This document shows, piece after piece, positions 15,670 to 26,400 of a stretch of 43,712 bases of DNA (positions are counted from its first letter, which is position 1; the number at the start of each line of letters is the position of its first letter). The notes under the pieces are model-generated. The model did not search any database. It saw only the letters and a program-made list of their open reading frames with translations, and had not been told where the DNA came from. A program made the translations under genes and the position numbers. The DNA comes from an uncultured Paludibacter sp. (lineage in GTDB: Bacteria > Bacteroidota > Bacteroidia > Bacteroidales > Paludibacteraceae), in NCBI GenBank assembly GCA_937927845.1, contig CALFXE010000070.1:1-43712 (forward strand), written 5' to 3'.

Positions 15670-17046
15670 TTATTCTAATTCTTTTTTCATGTAATCCAAT
15701 GAATTTCTTACGATTTGCTGCAAAGGCAATTTCGAAGTACATACAAATTCACACAGAGCAACGTCTTCAGGTGCAATTTCATATGCTCCAAGAGCTTCCA
15801 TCTTATCCAAATCACTGGCAATCATCGCTTTAAACAAAAACTCAGGATAAATATCCATCGGCAAAACCTTTTCATACTCACCCGACATTATAATAGCCCT
15901 TCTGCCACCTAAAAGACGAGTGTCCCATTTATATTTAAAGTTACCGAATAACTTGCGAAGAAATTTTGATTCAAATAAGAAAGTAAAATAAGTACGACTT
16001 GTACTATATTTTCTAAAGCGCGGCATACCCCATCCTACCAATTCATGAGTATGATGTCCCTCTTCGAGTATAGTTAATTGTGTAGCATAAGGAGTAAGAT
16101 ATCCTTTACCGCTAATTCTACAACCAGTCAGCACGTTACCACTAATAAACCTGTGAGTTTTGTTTCCGGTAATTTTATTGCCATGAATAAATGGTTCTAT
16201 ACATGCACCGATAATAGCATTATAATATTGAGGTGATCTTACAGAAGGACCTGTAAGTGCTATCAACCGTGACAAATCAACAATACCTTTATTAAATAGG
16301 CGACCGATAAACAATACATCCTGCGGATTGATAGTCCACACAACCTCACCTTTATTAACCGGACTGATGTGATTTATCTGAATACCCACATTACCAATCG
16401 GATGCGGACCATCATACTCGGTAATAGTAGCATTTTTAATTGTTGAGAAAGGCGTTTTCTTACCGTATTTTATACCAAGATGAACAGTAGCAATCTTAGC
16501 TAATACATTTATACCGGTTTGGAAATCAGCAATCTGGCTACTTATGACAAAATCATTATTAGGCGCCAACGGAGCAGAGTCGAAAGTCGAAATAAAGATT
16601 GCTTTGGGTGTTTTAGTTGGATTTGCTATGACATCATATGGACGTTGTGTAATAAAAGCCCACATACCGGTTTTTTGCAGGATTTGAATAAGCTCGTCGG
16701 CACTTGCTGTATTTACATCAGGCGTTTCGAACTTCTCATAAGTCATTTTCTCATCACTTTCTATGATGATATTCATAATTTTACGACGCTCTCCTCTATT
16801 AATTGCCTTTATTGTTCCACTTACAGGTGATACAAAATTCATCCCCGGAAATTGCTTCTCGTAAAAAACAGGAGAGCCGGCTTTAACAGCTTCACCTTCC
16901 TTTACAAGCATTTTTGGGGTAACACCTTGAAAATTATCAGGAACAAGGGCAAATTCTTTGTGTAGGGTTAAATTCCCAATTATTTCAATAGGTCGCCCAT
17001 TGATTGGGATATTCAAACCACGTTTTGTTTTTATCAGGTTTGCCAT
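15670..17046 (-). CDS. nqrA: Na+-translocating NADH:quinone reductase subunit A
   Basis: A 458-aa cytoplasmic-side subunit implicated in ubiquinone/menaquinone binding. It opens with MANLIKTKRGLNIPINGRP, the conserved NqrA N-terminus. The later PVSGTIKAINRGERRKI is the lipoyl/barrel-sandwich-like segment shared with RnfC, and it lacks RnfC's 4Fe-4S cysteines. It is the first gene of the nqr operon, about 100 nt after the promoter at 17152-17183. Confidence 0.97.
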   Translation of the reverse strand: MANLIKTKRGLNIPINGRPIEIIGNLTLHKEFALVPDNFQGVTPKMLVKEGEAVKAGSPVFYEKQFPGMNFVSPVSGTIKAINRGERRKIMNIIIESDEKMTYEKFETPDVNTASADELIQILQKTGMWAFITQRPYDVIANPTKTPKAIFISTFDSAPLAPNNDFVISSQIADFQTGINVLAKIATVHLGIKYGKKTPFSTIKNATITEYDGPHPIGNVGIQINHISPVNKGEVVWTINPQDVLFIGRLFNKGIVDLSRLIALTGPSVRSPQYYNAIIGACIEPFIHGNKITGNKTHRFISGNVLTGCRISGKGYLTPYATQLTILEEGHHTHELVGWGMPRFRKYSTSRTYFTFLFESKFLRKLFGNFKYKWDTRLLGGRRAIIMSGEYEKVLPMDIYPEFLFKAMIASDLDKMEALGAYEIAPEDVALCEFVCTSKLPLQQIVRNSLDYMKKELE

Positions 17047-17151
17047 GTTATAATAATGATTTTTAAATATATCTCTTTTTAGTTTTTCTGCAAAGATGTA
17101 TTATAAAACAAATATCAATAATACTTTTTTACTCTTCTCGGAAAAACTGTG

Positions 17152-17183
17152 CAAAAGTACTATTTTTAATGAATTAAAACAAG
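17152..17183 (-). promoter_or_regulatory. nqr operon promoter
   Basis: Minus-strand -7 box TACTTTTG (17152-17159) and a CTTG -33-like box (17180-17183) with a 20-nt spacer. A weaker candidate, CATCTTTG, lies closer to the gene (17091-17098). The rest of the 17047-17443 gap is AT-rich and holds only this promoter and the terminator at 17374-17409. Confidence 0.65.
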
Positions 17184-17373
17184 ATAATAGTGAAAAAATT
17201 CTGTAATTGATTTTTATTGATTTAACGCATTGCAAACTATAAAGTTCATTAGTAAATAAAAAATAAAGATATATTTTATTGTTAACGTGTTAATTTGCTA
17301 ATTACAATGATTTTATACAATATCCACATTAAAATTTATTCATTATTGATTAGGTTGTTTAACGTTTGTGTTT

Positions 17374-17409
17374 GAAAAAACCTGACTGCCTGTTTAATGG
17401 CGGTCAGGT
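17374..17409 (-). terminator. Terminator of the nagB-asmA transcription unit
   Basis: The inverted repeat ACCTGACTGCC / GGCGGTCAGGT (17380-17390 and 17399-17409, one imperfect pair) has an 8-nt loop. On the minus strand it is followed by six Ts. It lies 34 nt past the stop codon of the AsmA-like gene. Confidence 0.8.
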
Positions 17410-17443
17410 AGAAAACTGTTTGGAAAATTAGATTTGGAAATGA

Positions 17444-20400
17444 TCACTCTTCTCTTACATTATCTGATAACGCTTTGTATATCATATTTCTGAGTTCGAG
17501 TTTTTTGGTATCGACTTCTGTACGTCTTGCCGGACGATACATATTAGCATATTTGCATTTTACAGGTCGAATTTTCATATCATCGAGATTTCCTTTGACA
17601 TCTACACCAAGTTGCACAGGTAACGGACTATCAACTAAGGATATATGATAATCGAAATTCATATCGAGATTATGCCGCCCATCCACAACTGCCTTGTATT
17701 TATCCATTACAATTAAGAAAGGATAAACATAAACATTGTTTTTGATTACTGTAAATTCAGCAGAAAGACTATCTATTTTATTTTCAGTTTTTTTGTTGAA
17801 ACGTAATGTTTTAGCAATTTCTGTAAAAGTTTCACCATCGAGAAGTACTAAATCTTGACCACGTACAGAAGCTGCACCTAACAATGTAGATTTCTTCAAG
17901 TTATACGCAGAGTCGAGATATGTCTCCATTGTCAGATGAAATTCGCCTGTACCTGCAAACGAACGTAACATCGGCATGATAGTATCTACATCCGGAATTA
18001 ATTTCAATAGTTCAGGTATTTCAATCTCAAGTAAATGCAGATCTATACCGGTAAACAAATGATTTCTTCTCGGACTTTTATACATACCTGTAAGCTGCAT
18101 TTTAGCTGCTGAAGTGGTAAACAGCATACTTTCCAACACCATTACACCATCTTTTACAGTAACTGTCCCTTGAACATTACGAGCTGTATCTTTCGATACT
18201 AAAGCTTCACTTATACTTGTATAAAGCGAAATATCCACACCTTTAGGCACCATAAACGGACCACTGCTTTCAGTCTCAGCTTCCTTTTCAGATTTACTTT
18301 CTATTGTTTCAACTTGTGGTTCATCACTGCCAAAACCACTAAATAAATCCATCAGATGATTCACATCGGTAGTATGTGAGCGGAAATTAAAATCACCTTT
18401 TAGCAAACCCTCATCCTTTAAATAAGGTCGTACATTAGTAAGCTGACCGGTAAGCTGGAAATCAGATTTATCGATAACGAGACGACTATCGCGAATCAGA
18501 TACTCATCTGGAGTAAAGTCGAAATCTATAGCAGGTATTTGGATGGTAGAAGCAATTTGAGGTGTTGATATTGTACCTTCCTTCATTTTTACAAAGCCTT
18601 TAGGAATCCATTGCAGCAACATGCTTTCCTGTTTGTCATCGTAAGCAACACCTGCATCAACACTAATATCCTTAGTATCAATCTGAGTATCACCCATACG
18701 AGCAAAGAGTTCACTACTATTATATTTCAGTTGAATAAACGGTCGCTTTTCATCCTCAGCATCAGCTTTATACACAAATTTACCATTTGGATTAGCAACT
18801 TTAATCTGAATAGTATCCATAGAAGCTGCAAGACTGCTCATATCAAAATTACAGTCAAAAACAGGTATAGCAGTCGAATCCTGCATATCCATTTCCACAT
18901 AGAAATCACCATTCGGACTACCAATTAAAGCAGTAAGATTATCCATAGAAGCCTCAACATCCTTACCTTTGAAATTTCCTTTTGCAATAAGCGGTTTGCT
19001 ATCATCAAGCATATTAGATGTAGCAACTTTAACAGCAAGATTTTTCAGCAAAGCATTCGTTGATTTACCCATTTTAACATCAACTAATTTAGATGCAATA
19101 TCCAAATCGATAAAAGAAGTCTGTTTGTTCTTGATATTTGGCATATTCAAAGCTACATCAGCAGAATGAGAGCGTAAAGAAATTGTGTCGTAATCAACAG
19201 CTAAGTCCTTCACGTTGAACTTGCCACTAATAAACATCTTATCATATTGGTCATCTCTAAACTGAGAATATAAAAATTTGATTTTTGCCTTACCGATAGC
19301 TAATCCCTTAATATCCATAGACAAATCATCGGGTAACATAGGTTTGGCATCGATTAAGTTAAAGCTTGCACTCGCATCTATATCGAAACGCATATCATCA
19401 ACCAATTGATCGACATAAGCAGAGCCAGAAAGAGATGATTTGCCTGTTTTAGCTTTAAAGTCATATACTTTAACAAACCACAAATCACCATCATTCAAAT
19501 CCATCACTACATCTGCTTTACCCGACATATCGAAAAGTTTGTATGGTAAAGATTCATACTCAAACTTAACCTTATTGAAATCGATATTCAATGCAAAAAC
19601 AGGAAGAACAGAGTCACCTATAATACCTTTGAGTGAGCCGTTTACATAAGTAAAACCATCTATTTGCATACCTTCAAGATATTCACCATAAGGAACACTC
19701 ATCAGATTTATAACAGGTTCAGTAGGCAATTCGACTGAATTAAACACAATATCGAGAAGAATATCATCAGTTACGGAACGATTATGAATTAGAGCGTCAA
19801 CATCAAAATCCATATTATTAAGGCATAATTTACCTTTATCGAGAATAAGTTTAAACTTATCTAAATCAAAAGAATAAGGTGAATTTATCTGTAAGGAATT
19901 TTCAATCACGTAATCAGTTTCATCCCAATAGAAAGAGAAAGCATCAGCATCGCAAATCAGATTACCATTTATCAAATCACCTTTCCAATTCATATTTACA
20001 TTAGCATCTAATCCTGTGAGTGTCAATACCATGTCCATCGGAGAATCGTGATAAATAATCTTTGAATTTTTCAATTCAATTTTATCCAGAACTAATTGAT
20101 TAAAAGGTAACTTAAAAGCGGTAGTATCTTCCGGTTCATCATCAGGACGCATTATATCATAATTTGAGCGACCGGTAGAATCAGTATATGCCAGAATAAA
20201 AGCATTATCGATGAAAAGTTCATTAATAATCAACTCATTTTTCTTCCAAAGAGCTTTAAAATCTAAAGAAGCTATTACTTTATCTGCATTTACAACGGTA
20301 TCAGAAGGGGCATCAGGCATATTGTTTTTAATCAACAGACCATTTATCTGAATTCCAAATTGAGGAAAAGTACTAAAGAAAGTCAGCTCAACATCACCAA

Positions 20401-20560
20401 CTTGATGTTCGCAAATCAACATTTTATCAAGTTGATTTCTGACAATAGGTGTAAGTTTTTCAGGAGTAAATATAACCCATGACAGAATTCCTACAGCAAT
20501 GACAACAACAGCTATAATAGACAATAAGCTGATTAGAGCAACTTTAAGTACTTTCTTCAT
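17444..20560 (-). CDS. AsmA-like C-terminal domain protein
   Basis: A 1038-aa envelope protein. It has one N-terminal transmembrane helix (about residues 8-30, LISLLSIIAVVVIAVGILSWV) followed by a very long beta-rich periplasmic region. The start VIFTPEKLTPIVRNQLDKML and later segments such as GTGEFHLTMETYLDSAYNLKKSTLLGA fit the AsmA/DUF748 group. That family contains bridge-like proteins implicated in moving phospholipids between membranes. An exact role here is unknown. It lies 24 nt after a small lipoprotein gene on the same strand and ends at a hairpin terminator. Confidence 0.85.
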   Translation of the reverse strand: MKKVLKVALISLLSIIAVVVIAVGILSWVIFTPEKLTPIVRNQLDKMLICEHQVGDVELTFFSTFPQFGIQINGLLIKNNMPDAPSDTVVNADKVIASLDFKALWKKNELIINELFIDNAFILAYTDSTGRSNYDIMRPDDEPEDTTAFKLPFNQLVLDKIELKNSKIIYHDSPMDMVLTLTGLDANVNMNWKGDLINGNLICDADAFSFYWDETDYVIENSLQINSPYSFDLDKFKLILDKGKLCLNNMDFDVDALIHNRSVTDDILLDIVFNSVELPTEPVINLMSVPYGEYLEGMQIDGFTYVNGSLKGIIGDSVLPVFALNIDFNKVKFEYESLPYKLFDMSGKADVVMDLNDGDLWFVKVYDFKAKTGKSSLSGSAYVDQLVDDMRFDIDASASFNLIDAKPMLPDDLSMDIKGLAIGKAKIKFLYSQFRDDQYDKMFISGKFNVKDLAVDYDTISLRSHSADVALNMPNIKNKQTSFIDLDIASKLVDVKMGKSTNALLKNLAVKVATSNMLDDSKPLIAKGNFKGKDVEASMDNLTALIGSPNGDFYVEMDMQDSTAIPVFDCNFDMSSLAASMDTIQIKVANPNGKFVYKADAEDEKRPFIQLKYNSSELFARMGDTQIDTKDISVDAGVAYDDKQESMLLQWIPKGFVKMKEGTISTPQIASTIQIPAIDFDFTPDEYLIRDSRLVIDKSDFQLTGQLTNVRPYLKDEGLLKGDFNFRSHTTDVNHLMDLFSGFGSDEPQVETIESKSEKEAETESSGPFMVPKGVDISLYTSISEALVSKDTARNVQGTVTVKDGVMVLESMLFTTSAAKMQLTGMYKSPRRNHLFTGIDLHLLEIEIPELLKLIPDVDTIMPMLRSFAGTGEFHLTMETYLDSAYNLKKSTLLGAASVRGQDLVLLDGETFTEIAKTLRFNKKTENKIDSLSAEFTVIKNNVYVYPFLIVMDKYKAVVDGRHNLDMNFDYHISLVDSPLPVQLGVDVKGNLDDMKIRPVKCKYANMYRPARRTEVDTKKLELRNMIYKALSDNVREE

Positions 20561-20584
20561 AAAACAACTTTTAAAAGGAAAAAA

Positions 20585-20947
20585 CTAATTTACTTTAGAA
20601 AAGGTCTGATCTTCGAAACCATCATTAAACTTCAATTTTGAAGAAGTCAGTTCCAGTACTGTGTATGTGTGAGGTATACCACTGCCGGTAGTTGTAGTAA
20701 TCCTGATGACAGTCAAGTCTGCCTTCACAAGAGTCCATGTAAAACTACCACCTTCATCATCCTCTTCAGTTTCAGCAGCATCCCAGTTTTTACCTTTTCC
20801 GTCACTATCAAAACGATAGAACTCAGTACCCGATTTCCATTTCCCATACAGCAAAGTCTCGTCGAAGATATCGTCTTCAGGCATACAGGAAACCATTGCT
20901 ATTGCGATAAATACCAATGCTAATAGATAATTAATTTTTTGTTTCAT
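20585..20947 (-). CDS. Small lipoprotein, lipocalin-like
   Basis: A 120-aa protein with a lipoprotein signal peptide (hydrophobic residues 7-20, lipobox MVSC with Cys21) and an acidic mature start (MPEDD), which favours surface or outer-membrane export in Bacteroidota. The mature part (LLYGKWKSGTEFYRFDSDGKG, then FTWTLVKADLTVI) resembles the small lipocalin-like domains common in this phylum. Its ligand is unknown. A short repeat element ends 2-3 nt before its ATG. Confidence 0.75.
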   Translation of the reverse strand: MKQKINYLLALVFIAIAMVSCMPEDDIFDETLLYGKWKSGTEFYRFDSDGKGKNWDAAETEEDDEGGSFTWTLVKADLTVIRITTTTGSGIPHTYTVLELTSSKLKFNDGFEDQTFSKVN

Positions 20948-20986
20948 AATGTAAATAATGTGTTAATATGCCAATATGCTAATGTG
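20948..20986 (-). repeat. Short start-codon-proximal repeat (lipoprotein copy)
   Basis: Read toward the lipoprotein gene: four nonamer-like words (CACATTAGC, CATATTGGC, CATATTAAC, CACATTATT) and the terminal TTACATT before the ATG. It is the same final module as in the elements at 4709, 6242, 38501 and 41523, without the heptamer modules. It directly follows the stop codon of the truncated dinD. Confidence 0.8.
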
Positions 20987-21298
20987 TTATTTTCTACTGT
21001 CGCCATTTTGAGCAATTAAATAGCAAGCGTAGCGTGTCAAAAGTATGTCAACCACCTCTCTTTCAGCACCTTTTGGCATCTGTATCGTTTTCCTGACGTC
21101 AGGAAAATGATCAGAGGTATTTTCGCCTGCATTTTCACATGCAATTTTCGCTTTTTCAACGACTTTCTCAAAATTTTCCCATTTACTGTACCCTAATAAT
21201 AGTTGAATTTCCCGTGCACTCCAGCACTCTACATTCTCAATCATAGATGCAGCATCTTCGAATTGCTTAAAAAGCAACATAATCTCATTCGTTTTCAT
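20987..21298 (-). pseudogene. dinD: Truncated DinD-like protein (N-terminal part)
   Basis: 103 residues that match the N-terminal part of DNA-damage-inducible protein D: SAREIQLLLGYSKWENFEKVVEKAKIACEN, then DHFPDVRK and LTRYACYLIAQNGDSRK. Full-length DinD is roughly 270-280 aa. Here the frame stops right after the conserved AQNGDxRK, and the remaining two thirds are missing. The stop codon runs straight into a repeat element. It is probably a decaying remnant. A short functional form cannot be excluded. Confidence 0.8.
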
Positions 21299-21330
21299 AG
21301 TTAAAAACTTTTATAAATTAAACAAACATA

Positions 21331-22125
21331 TTATAATATTGAATCCTTTTCAATGTCTTTAAAATAATTATACGTACCGACTTTCAGCTCGACACAAGCA
21401 GCCTCATCGCACACTATAATAGCCTTAGGGTGAAGTTGTAACGCGCTGATAGTCCACATATGATTAACAGGCTCTTCAACAGCATGTCGTAGGGCACGAG
21501 CCTTACCATGACCGTTTACAATAATCAGAACTTCTTTAGCATCACATACAGTACCCACACCAACAGTCAAAGCATTTTTAGGTACTTTGTTTACATCATT
21601 ATCGAAGAAACGAGAATTAGCAATAATTGTATCCTTAGTCAAAGTTTTTATTCTCGTTTTGGAAGTAAGAGACGAACCTGGCTCATTAAAAGCAATATGT
21701 CCATCAGGACCTATTCCCCCCATAAACAAGTCGATACCACCATAAGATTTTATTCTTGTTTCATACGACTCACATTCGGCAATAAGATCGGAAGCATTAC
21801 CATTTAGAATATTCACTCGTTCAGGAAGAATATCAACCTTACTGAAGAAGTTTGTCCACATAAAAGTATAGTAACTTTGGGGATGATCTTGAGGAATACC
21901 AACATACTCATCCATATTGAAAGTTACTACATTTTTAAAAGATACTTTACCTTTTTTATATAGATCAATTAAGTTTTTATATGTTCCAAGTGGAGTAGAA
22001 CCGGTTGGTAATCCGAGTACAAAAGGTTTATCTGAAAGCTCTGCTGCTGCATTGATTTTATCTGCGATATAATTAGCTGTCCATTTAGAAATTAGATCGT
22101 AATCATTTTGAATAATTAATCTCAT
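21331..22125 (-). CDS. nagB: Glucosamine-6-phosphate deaminase
   Basis: Converts glucosamine 6-phosphate to fructose 6-phosphate and ammonia in amino-sugar catabolism. It is 264 aa. All active-site residues are present at the same numbers as in E. coli NagB: Asp72 (FNMDEYVG), Asp141, His143 and Glu148 (GIGPDGHIAFNEPG). LPTGSTPLGTY binds the phosphate. It has a -7 box about 35 nt upstream. A dinD remnant, a lipoprotein and the AsmA-like gene follow on the same strand without a visible terminator between them. Confidence 0.97.
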   Translation of the reverse strand: MRLIIQNDYDLISKWTANYIADKINAAAELSDKPFVLGLPTGSTPLGTYKNLIDLYKKGKVSFKNVVTFNMDEYVGIPQDHPQSYYTFMWTNFFSKVDILPERVNILNGNASDLIAECESYETRIKSYGGIDLFMGGIGPDGHIAFNEPGSSLTSKTRIKTLTKDTIIANSRFFDNDVNKVPKNALTVGVGTVCDAKEVLIIVNGHGKARALRHAVEEPVNHMWTISALQLHPKAIIVCDEAACVELKVGTYNYFKDIEKDSIL

Positions 22126-22159
22126 ATTATATTTTTTTAACGTGACTTAATAAGACGAG

Positions 22160-22167
22160 CAAAGATA
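22160..22167 (-). promoter_or_regulatory. nagB promoter, -7 box
   Basis: TATCTTTG on the minus strand, 35 nt upstream of the nagB ATG. No convincing -33 box is seen 19-21 nt further up. Confidence 0.6.
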
Positions 22168-22231
22168 CAATAAATTAGAAAATAAAAAAAGATTATATTT
22201 TAGATATAAAACTTCATTTTGTAATCTCCAC

Positions 22232-22263
22232 ATTGCAAAATTCAAATAATAATTGTATTTTTG
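22232..22263 (+). promoter_or_regulatory. Promoter of the AAA ATPase gene
   Basis: -33-like ATTG (22232-22235), a 20-nt spacer and -7 box TATTTTTG (22256-22263). The -7 box overlaps a TTG codon at 22261 that might be taken as a start. The promoter rules this out, and the ATG at 22279 is the start, with a very short leader. Confidence 0.75.
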
Positions 22264-22278
22264 CATCAAAATTTCACC

Positions 22279-23454
22279 ATGAAGTCTTTTTATCATACAC
22301 ACTTCGATTTAATTGCAAACGTACAAGCACCTGTGCGGCGTATGTTGATGGACGAAATTGACTGGTCACGCCGCCTGATAGGTATAAAAGGCAGTCGCGG
22401 TGTTGGTAAAACTACATTTCTATTACAATACGCAAAAGAGCGTTATGGTGAGGATAAAAGATGTTTATATATCAACTTCAACAATTTATATTTTACTGAA
22501 CATAGTTTGTTTGAATTTGCAGGAGAATTTTATAATCAAGGGGGGCGTACCTTATTAATAGATCAGACTTTCAAATACGAAAATTGGTCGAAAGAGTTGA
22601 GGATGTGCTACGATTCATATCCTGAACTGCAAATTATCTTTTCAGGTTCGTCTGTGATGCGATTAATAGATGAAAATCAAGATATTCAAGATGTAGTAAC
22701 AGTATATAATCTTCGAGGCTTCTCGTTTAGAGAGTATATAAATTTAAAAACAGGATTAGAATTAAAATCATATTCACTTGAAGAAATACTTAATAATCAA
22801 TCGACAATAACAAAAAATATTTTAGAAAAAATAAATCCTCATCATTATTTTCAAGATTATTTAAAATTCGGTTATTACCCATTTTTTCTTGAAGATAGAA
22901 ATTATTCGGAGAATTTGCTCAAGACTATGAATATGATGATGGAGGTTGATATACTTCTAATAAAACAGATTGATTTAAAGTATCTTTCGAAAATCAGACG
23001 ATTATTATATTTAATATTGACAAATAGTCCGGGACCCGCAAACATCAGTCAATTAGCCGTTGAGATTAACACATCGAGGGCAACTATTATGAATTATATA
23101 AAGTATTTAAAAGATGCAAGATTATTGAATACCTTATATATAGAAGGAGAAGATTACCCTAAGAAGCCCAAGCAGTTATATGCTCACAACACCAATTTGA
23201 CACATGCAGTTTTTCCTGATTATTCAGATTATGATTCGGACAGAAAAACATTTCTGTATAATGCTTTACATGCCAAACATAAAGTAAATATAGGTAAATA
23301 TCATAGCGACTTCTGTGTTGACAGAAAAATCAATTTCAAATACGACACAAAATCAGCTAACAGACATAGTTCCAAAATATATTATATTATCGACACATTA
23401 GAAGTAGAGTACAAAAACGAAATACCATTATGGCTTTTCGGTTTCACATATTAG
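22279..23454 (+). CDS. AAA family ATPase (AAA_14 / DUF4143 type)
   Basis: A 391-aa P-loop ATPase. Walker A is GSRGVGKTT (residues 38-46). The Walker B position reads TLLIDQ (Asp95, Gln96), where most relatives have D-E. A sensor-like IIFSGSSVMRL follows. The middle has a winged-helix-like stretch (ISQLAVEINTSRATIMNYIKYL). The C-terminal part resembles a shortened DUF4143 nuclease-like domain. Such proteins are common, often multi-copy, and of unknown function. The start was moved to ATG 22279 because the promoter overlaps the upstream TTG. The gene precedes nifJ by 30 nt, so the two may be cotranscribed. Confidence 0.85.
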   Translation: MKSFYHTHFDLIANVQAPVRRMLMDEIDWSRRLIGIKGSRGVGKTTFLLQYAKERYGEDKRCLYINFNNLYFTEHSLFEFAGEFYNQGGRTLLIDQTFKYENWSKELRMCYDSYPELQIIFSGSSVMRLIDENQDIQDVVTVYNLRGFSFREYINLKTGLELKSYSLEEILNNQSTITKNILEKINPHHYFQDYLKFGYYPFFLEDRNYSENLLKTMNMMMEVDILLIKQIDLKYLSKIRRLLYLILTNSPGPANISQLAVEINTSRATIMNYIKYLKDARLLNTLYIEGEDYPKKPKQLYAHNTNLTHAVFPDYSDYDSDRKTFLYNALHAKHKVNIGKYHSDFCVDRKINFKYDTKSANRHSSKIYYIIDTLEVEYKNEIPLWLFGFTY

Positions 23455-23484
23455 ATTTTAAAACAACTAACAAATTTTTTGAAT

Positions 23485-26400
23485 ATGGCAAAACAAAAAA
23501 AATTCTTAACATGCGACGGTAATCAGGCTGCTGCTCATATCGCTTATATTTTTAGCGAAGTAGCTGCTATATATCCGATTACACCATCGTCGACTATGGC
23601 TGAATATGTTGATGAATGGGCTGCAGGCGGTCGTAAGAACATGTTCGGCGAAACTGTACAAGTCCAAGAAATGCAATCGGAAGCCGGAGCAGCGGCTGCA
23701 ATGCACGGTTCACTACAAGCCGGAGCATTGACTTCAACATTTACTGCATCGCAGGGCTTATTACTCATGGTTCCAAACATGTACAAAGTTGCCGGTGAGT
23801 TATTACCAGGCGTTTATCATGTTTCAGCACGTGCACTCGCTTCACACGCATTATCAATTTTCGGTGACCATCAAGACGTGATGGCAGTTCGCCAAACCGG
23901 TTGCGCAATGTTTGCAACAGGATCGGTACAGGAAGTTATGGACTTGGCAGCAATTGCTCACTTGGCTTCAATCAAATCACGTATTCCGTTTGTGCATTTC
24001 TTCGATGGTTTTCGCACATCACACGAAATTCAAAAGGTAGAAGAAATTGATCGTGATGCATTAATCAAACTTTTCGACCAAGATGCATTATCAGATTTCA
24101 GAAAACGTTCGTTAAATTCTGAAAATCCTGTAGTACGCGGTACAGCACAAAACCCTGATATTTACTTTCAGGCACGTGAGGCTTGTAATCCATACTACGA
24201 TGCTGTTCCGGGTATTGTTGAAAACTATCTCGATGAATTAGCAGTAATTACAGGTCGTAAGTATGGCTTGTTCGATTATTATGGTGATCCTGAAGCCGAT
24301 AGAGTTGTAGTTGCTATGGGTTCGTCAACAGAAGCTATTCGTGAAGGCATCGATTATTTAAGAGAAAAAGGTCAGAAAGTAGGTATGATAGCTGTTCACC
24401 TCTATCGTCCGTTTTCAGCAAAACATTTCTTATCAGTATTACCAAAGACAGCAAAAAGAATTTGCGTACTCGACCGCACAAAAGAACCGGGAGCAGGTGG
24501 CGAACCATTATATCTTGATGTAAAAGATGTATTGTACGGCACTGAAAACCAACCTTTAGTAGTTGGAGGTCGCTATGGATTATCATCGAAAGACTTTACT
24601 CCATCACAGGTACTTGCTGTGTTTGAGAACCTTGCATTACCATCACCAAGAAATCAATTCACCGTTGGTATAGTAGATGATGTTACATTTACATCACTAC
24701 CAATGAAAGAAGAGATACCAATGGGTGGTAAAGGTATTTTCGAAGCTAAATTTTATGGTTTAGGTGCAGACGGTACAGTTGGAGCAAACAAAAACTCCAT
24801 CAAAATTATTGGTGATAATACAGACAAATACAGTCAGGCTTATTTCCAATACGACTCAAAGAAATCAGGTGGATTTACATGTTCTCACTTACGTTTCGGC
24901 GACTCTCCTATCCGTTCAACTTACTTAGTAACAACGCCCGACTTTGTAGCTTGCCACGTTCAGGCTTACCTTCGTTTATATGATGTTACCAAAGGATTGA
25001 AAAAGAACGGTACTTTCTTGTTAAATACGGTATGGACACCTGAAGAAGTTCAGAAAAACTTACCAATTGATGTAAAGAAATATTTAGCGAAAAACAATAT
25101 CACTTTATATATCATCAATGCGACTAAAATTGCACAGGAAATAGGTTTAGGTCATAGAACAAATACTATTTTGCAAGCAGCATTCTTTAAAATTACTCAG
25201 GTAATTCCTTATGAATTAGCTGTAAAAGAAATGAAGGGTGCAATTGTTAAATCTTATGGCAAGAAAGGCGAGAAAGTAGTAAATATGAACTTTGCCGCTG
25301 TAGATCGTGGATGTTGCGAATATGAAAAAGTAGAGGTATTGGCAGATTGGGCTAATTTAATCGACGAAAACGATATGATCGATCATAACATGCCTGATTT
25401 TGTTAAAAATATTGTTGTTCCTATTAACGCACAAAAAGGTGATGATTTGCCTGTGTCTATGTTTAAAGGACGTGAAGACGGAACATGGATTCAAGGTACT
25501 ACCAAATATGAAAAGCGTGGTGTAGCAGCTACAGTTCCTGTATGGGAAATGGAGAATTGTATTCAATGTAATCAATGTGCATATGTTTGTCCGCACGCTG
25601 CAATTCGTCCGTTCTTATTAGATGAAACAGAGCAGAGCAACGCACCTTTTGCTTCATTAAAAGCTATTGGTCGTCCGTTTGCCGACTTGACATATCGTAT
25701 TCAGGTTGACGTGTTAGACTGTATGGGTTGCGATAACTGTGCAGAAGTTTGTCCGGGCAACAAAAACGGCAAAGCATTGAAGATGGTTCCTATTGAGACT
25801 CAGTATGAAGAGCAAGACAACTGGGATTACTGTGTTGACAATGTAAAAACCAAACAAAGCTTGGTTGATGTAAAAGCCAATATCAAAAATTCTCAATTTG
25901 CAACTCCTTTGTTTGAATTTTCAGGAGCTTGTGCAGGTTGTGGTGAGACACCATATGTAAAATTAGTAACACAGTTGTTTGGCGAGCGTCAAATGGTTGC
26001 TAATGCAACAGGTTGTTCATCAATATATTCAGCATCAGCACCTTCAACTCCGTACACAGTAAACGATGAAGGGCGCGGACCTGCATGGGCAAACTCCTTA
26101 TTTGAAGACAATGCTGAATTCGGTTTAGGAATGGTATTCGCTCACGATCAAATGCGCGACAGATTAGTGCGTTTAATGAATTCATCTATCAGTGAAAATG
26201 GTTGCTCAGAAGAATTGAAAGCATTATTTGAAGAGTGGATTGAAAATCGTGAAAATGGAGACAAAACACTTGAATTATCAAGAGAAATCAAACCATTACT
26301 AAAACAAAACAACTGTTCATATTGCAAAGAAATTGATGATTTAAGTCAATTCTTAGTAAAACAATCTCACTGGATAATTGGAGGTGACGGCTGGGCATAC

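Noticed and set aside
11184..17046. Rnf electron-transport complex
   Set aside because: NqrA and NqrF (2Fe-2S plus FAD/NADH domains) are present, and RnfB/RnfC polyferredoxin motifs are absent. The order A-B-C-D-E-F is that of nqr.
22261..22278. TTG start for the AAA ATPase
   Set aside because: The TTG is part of the -7 promoter box (TATTTTTG), so it lies upstream of the transcript start.
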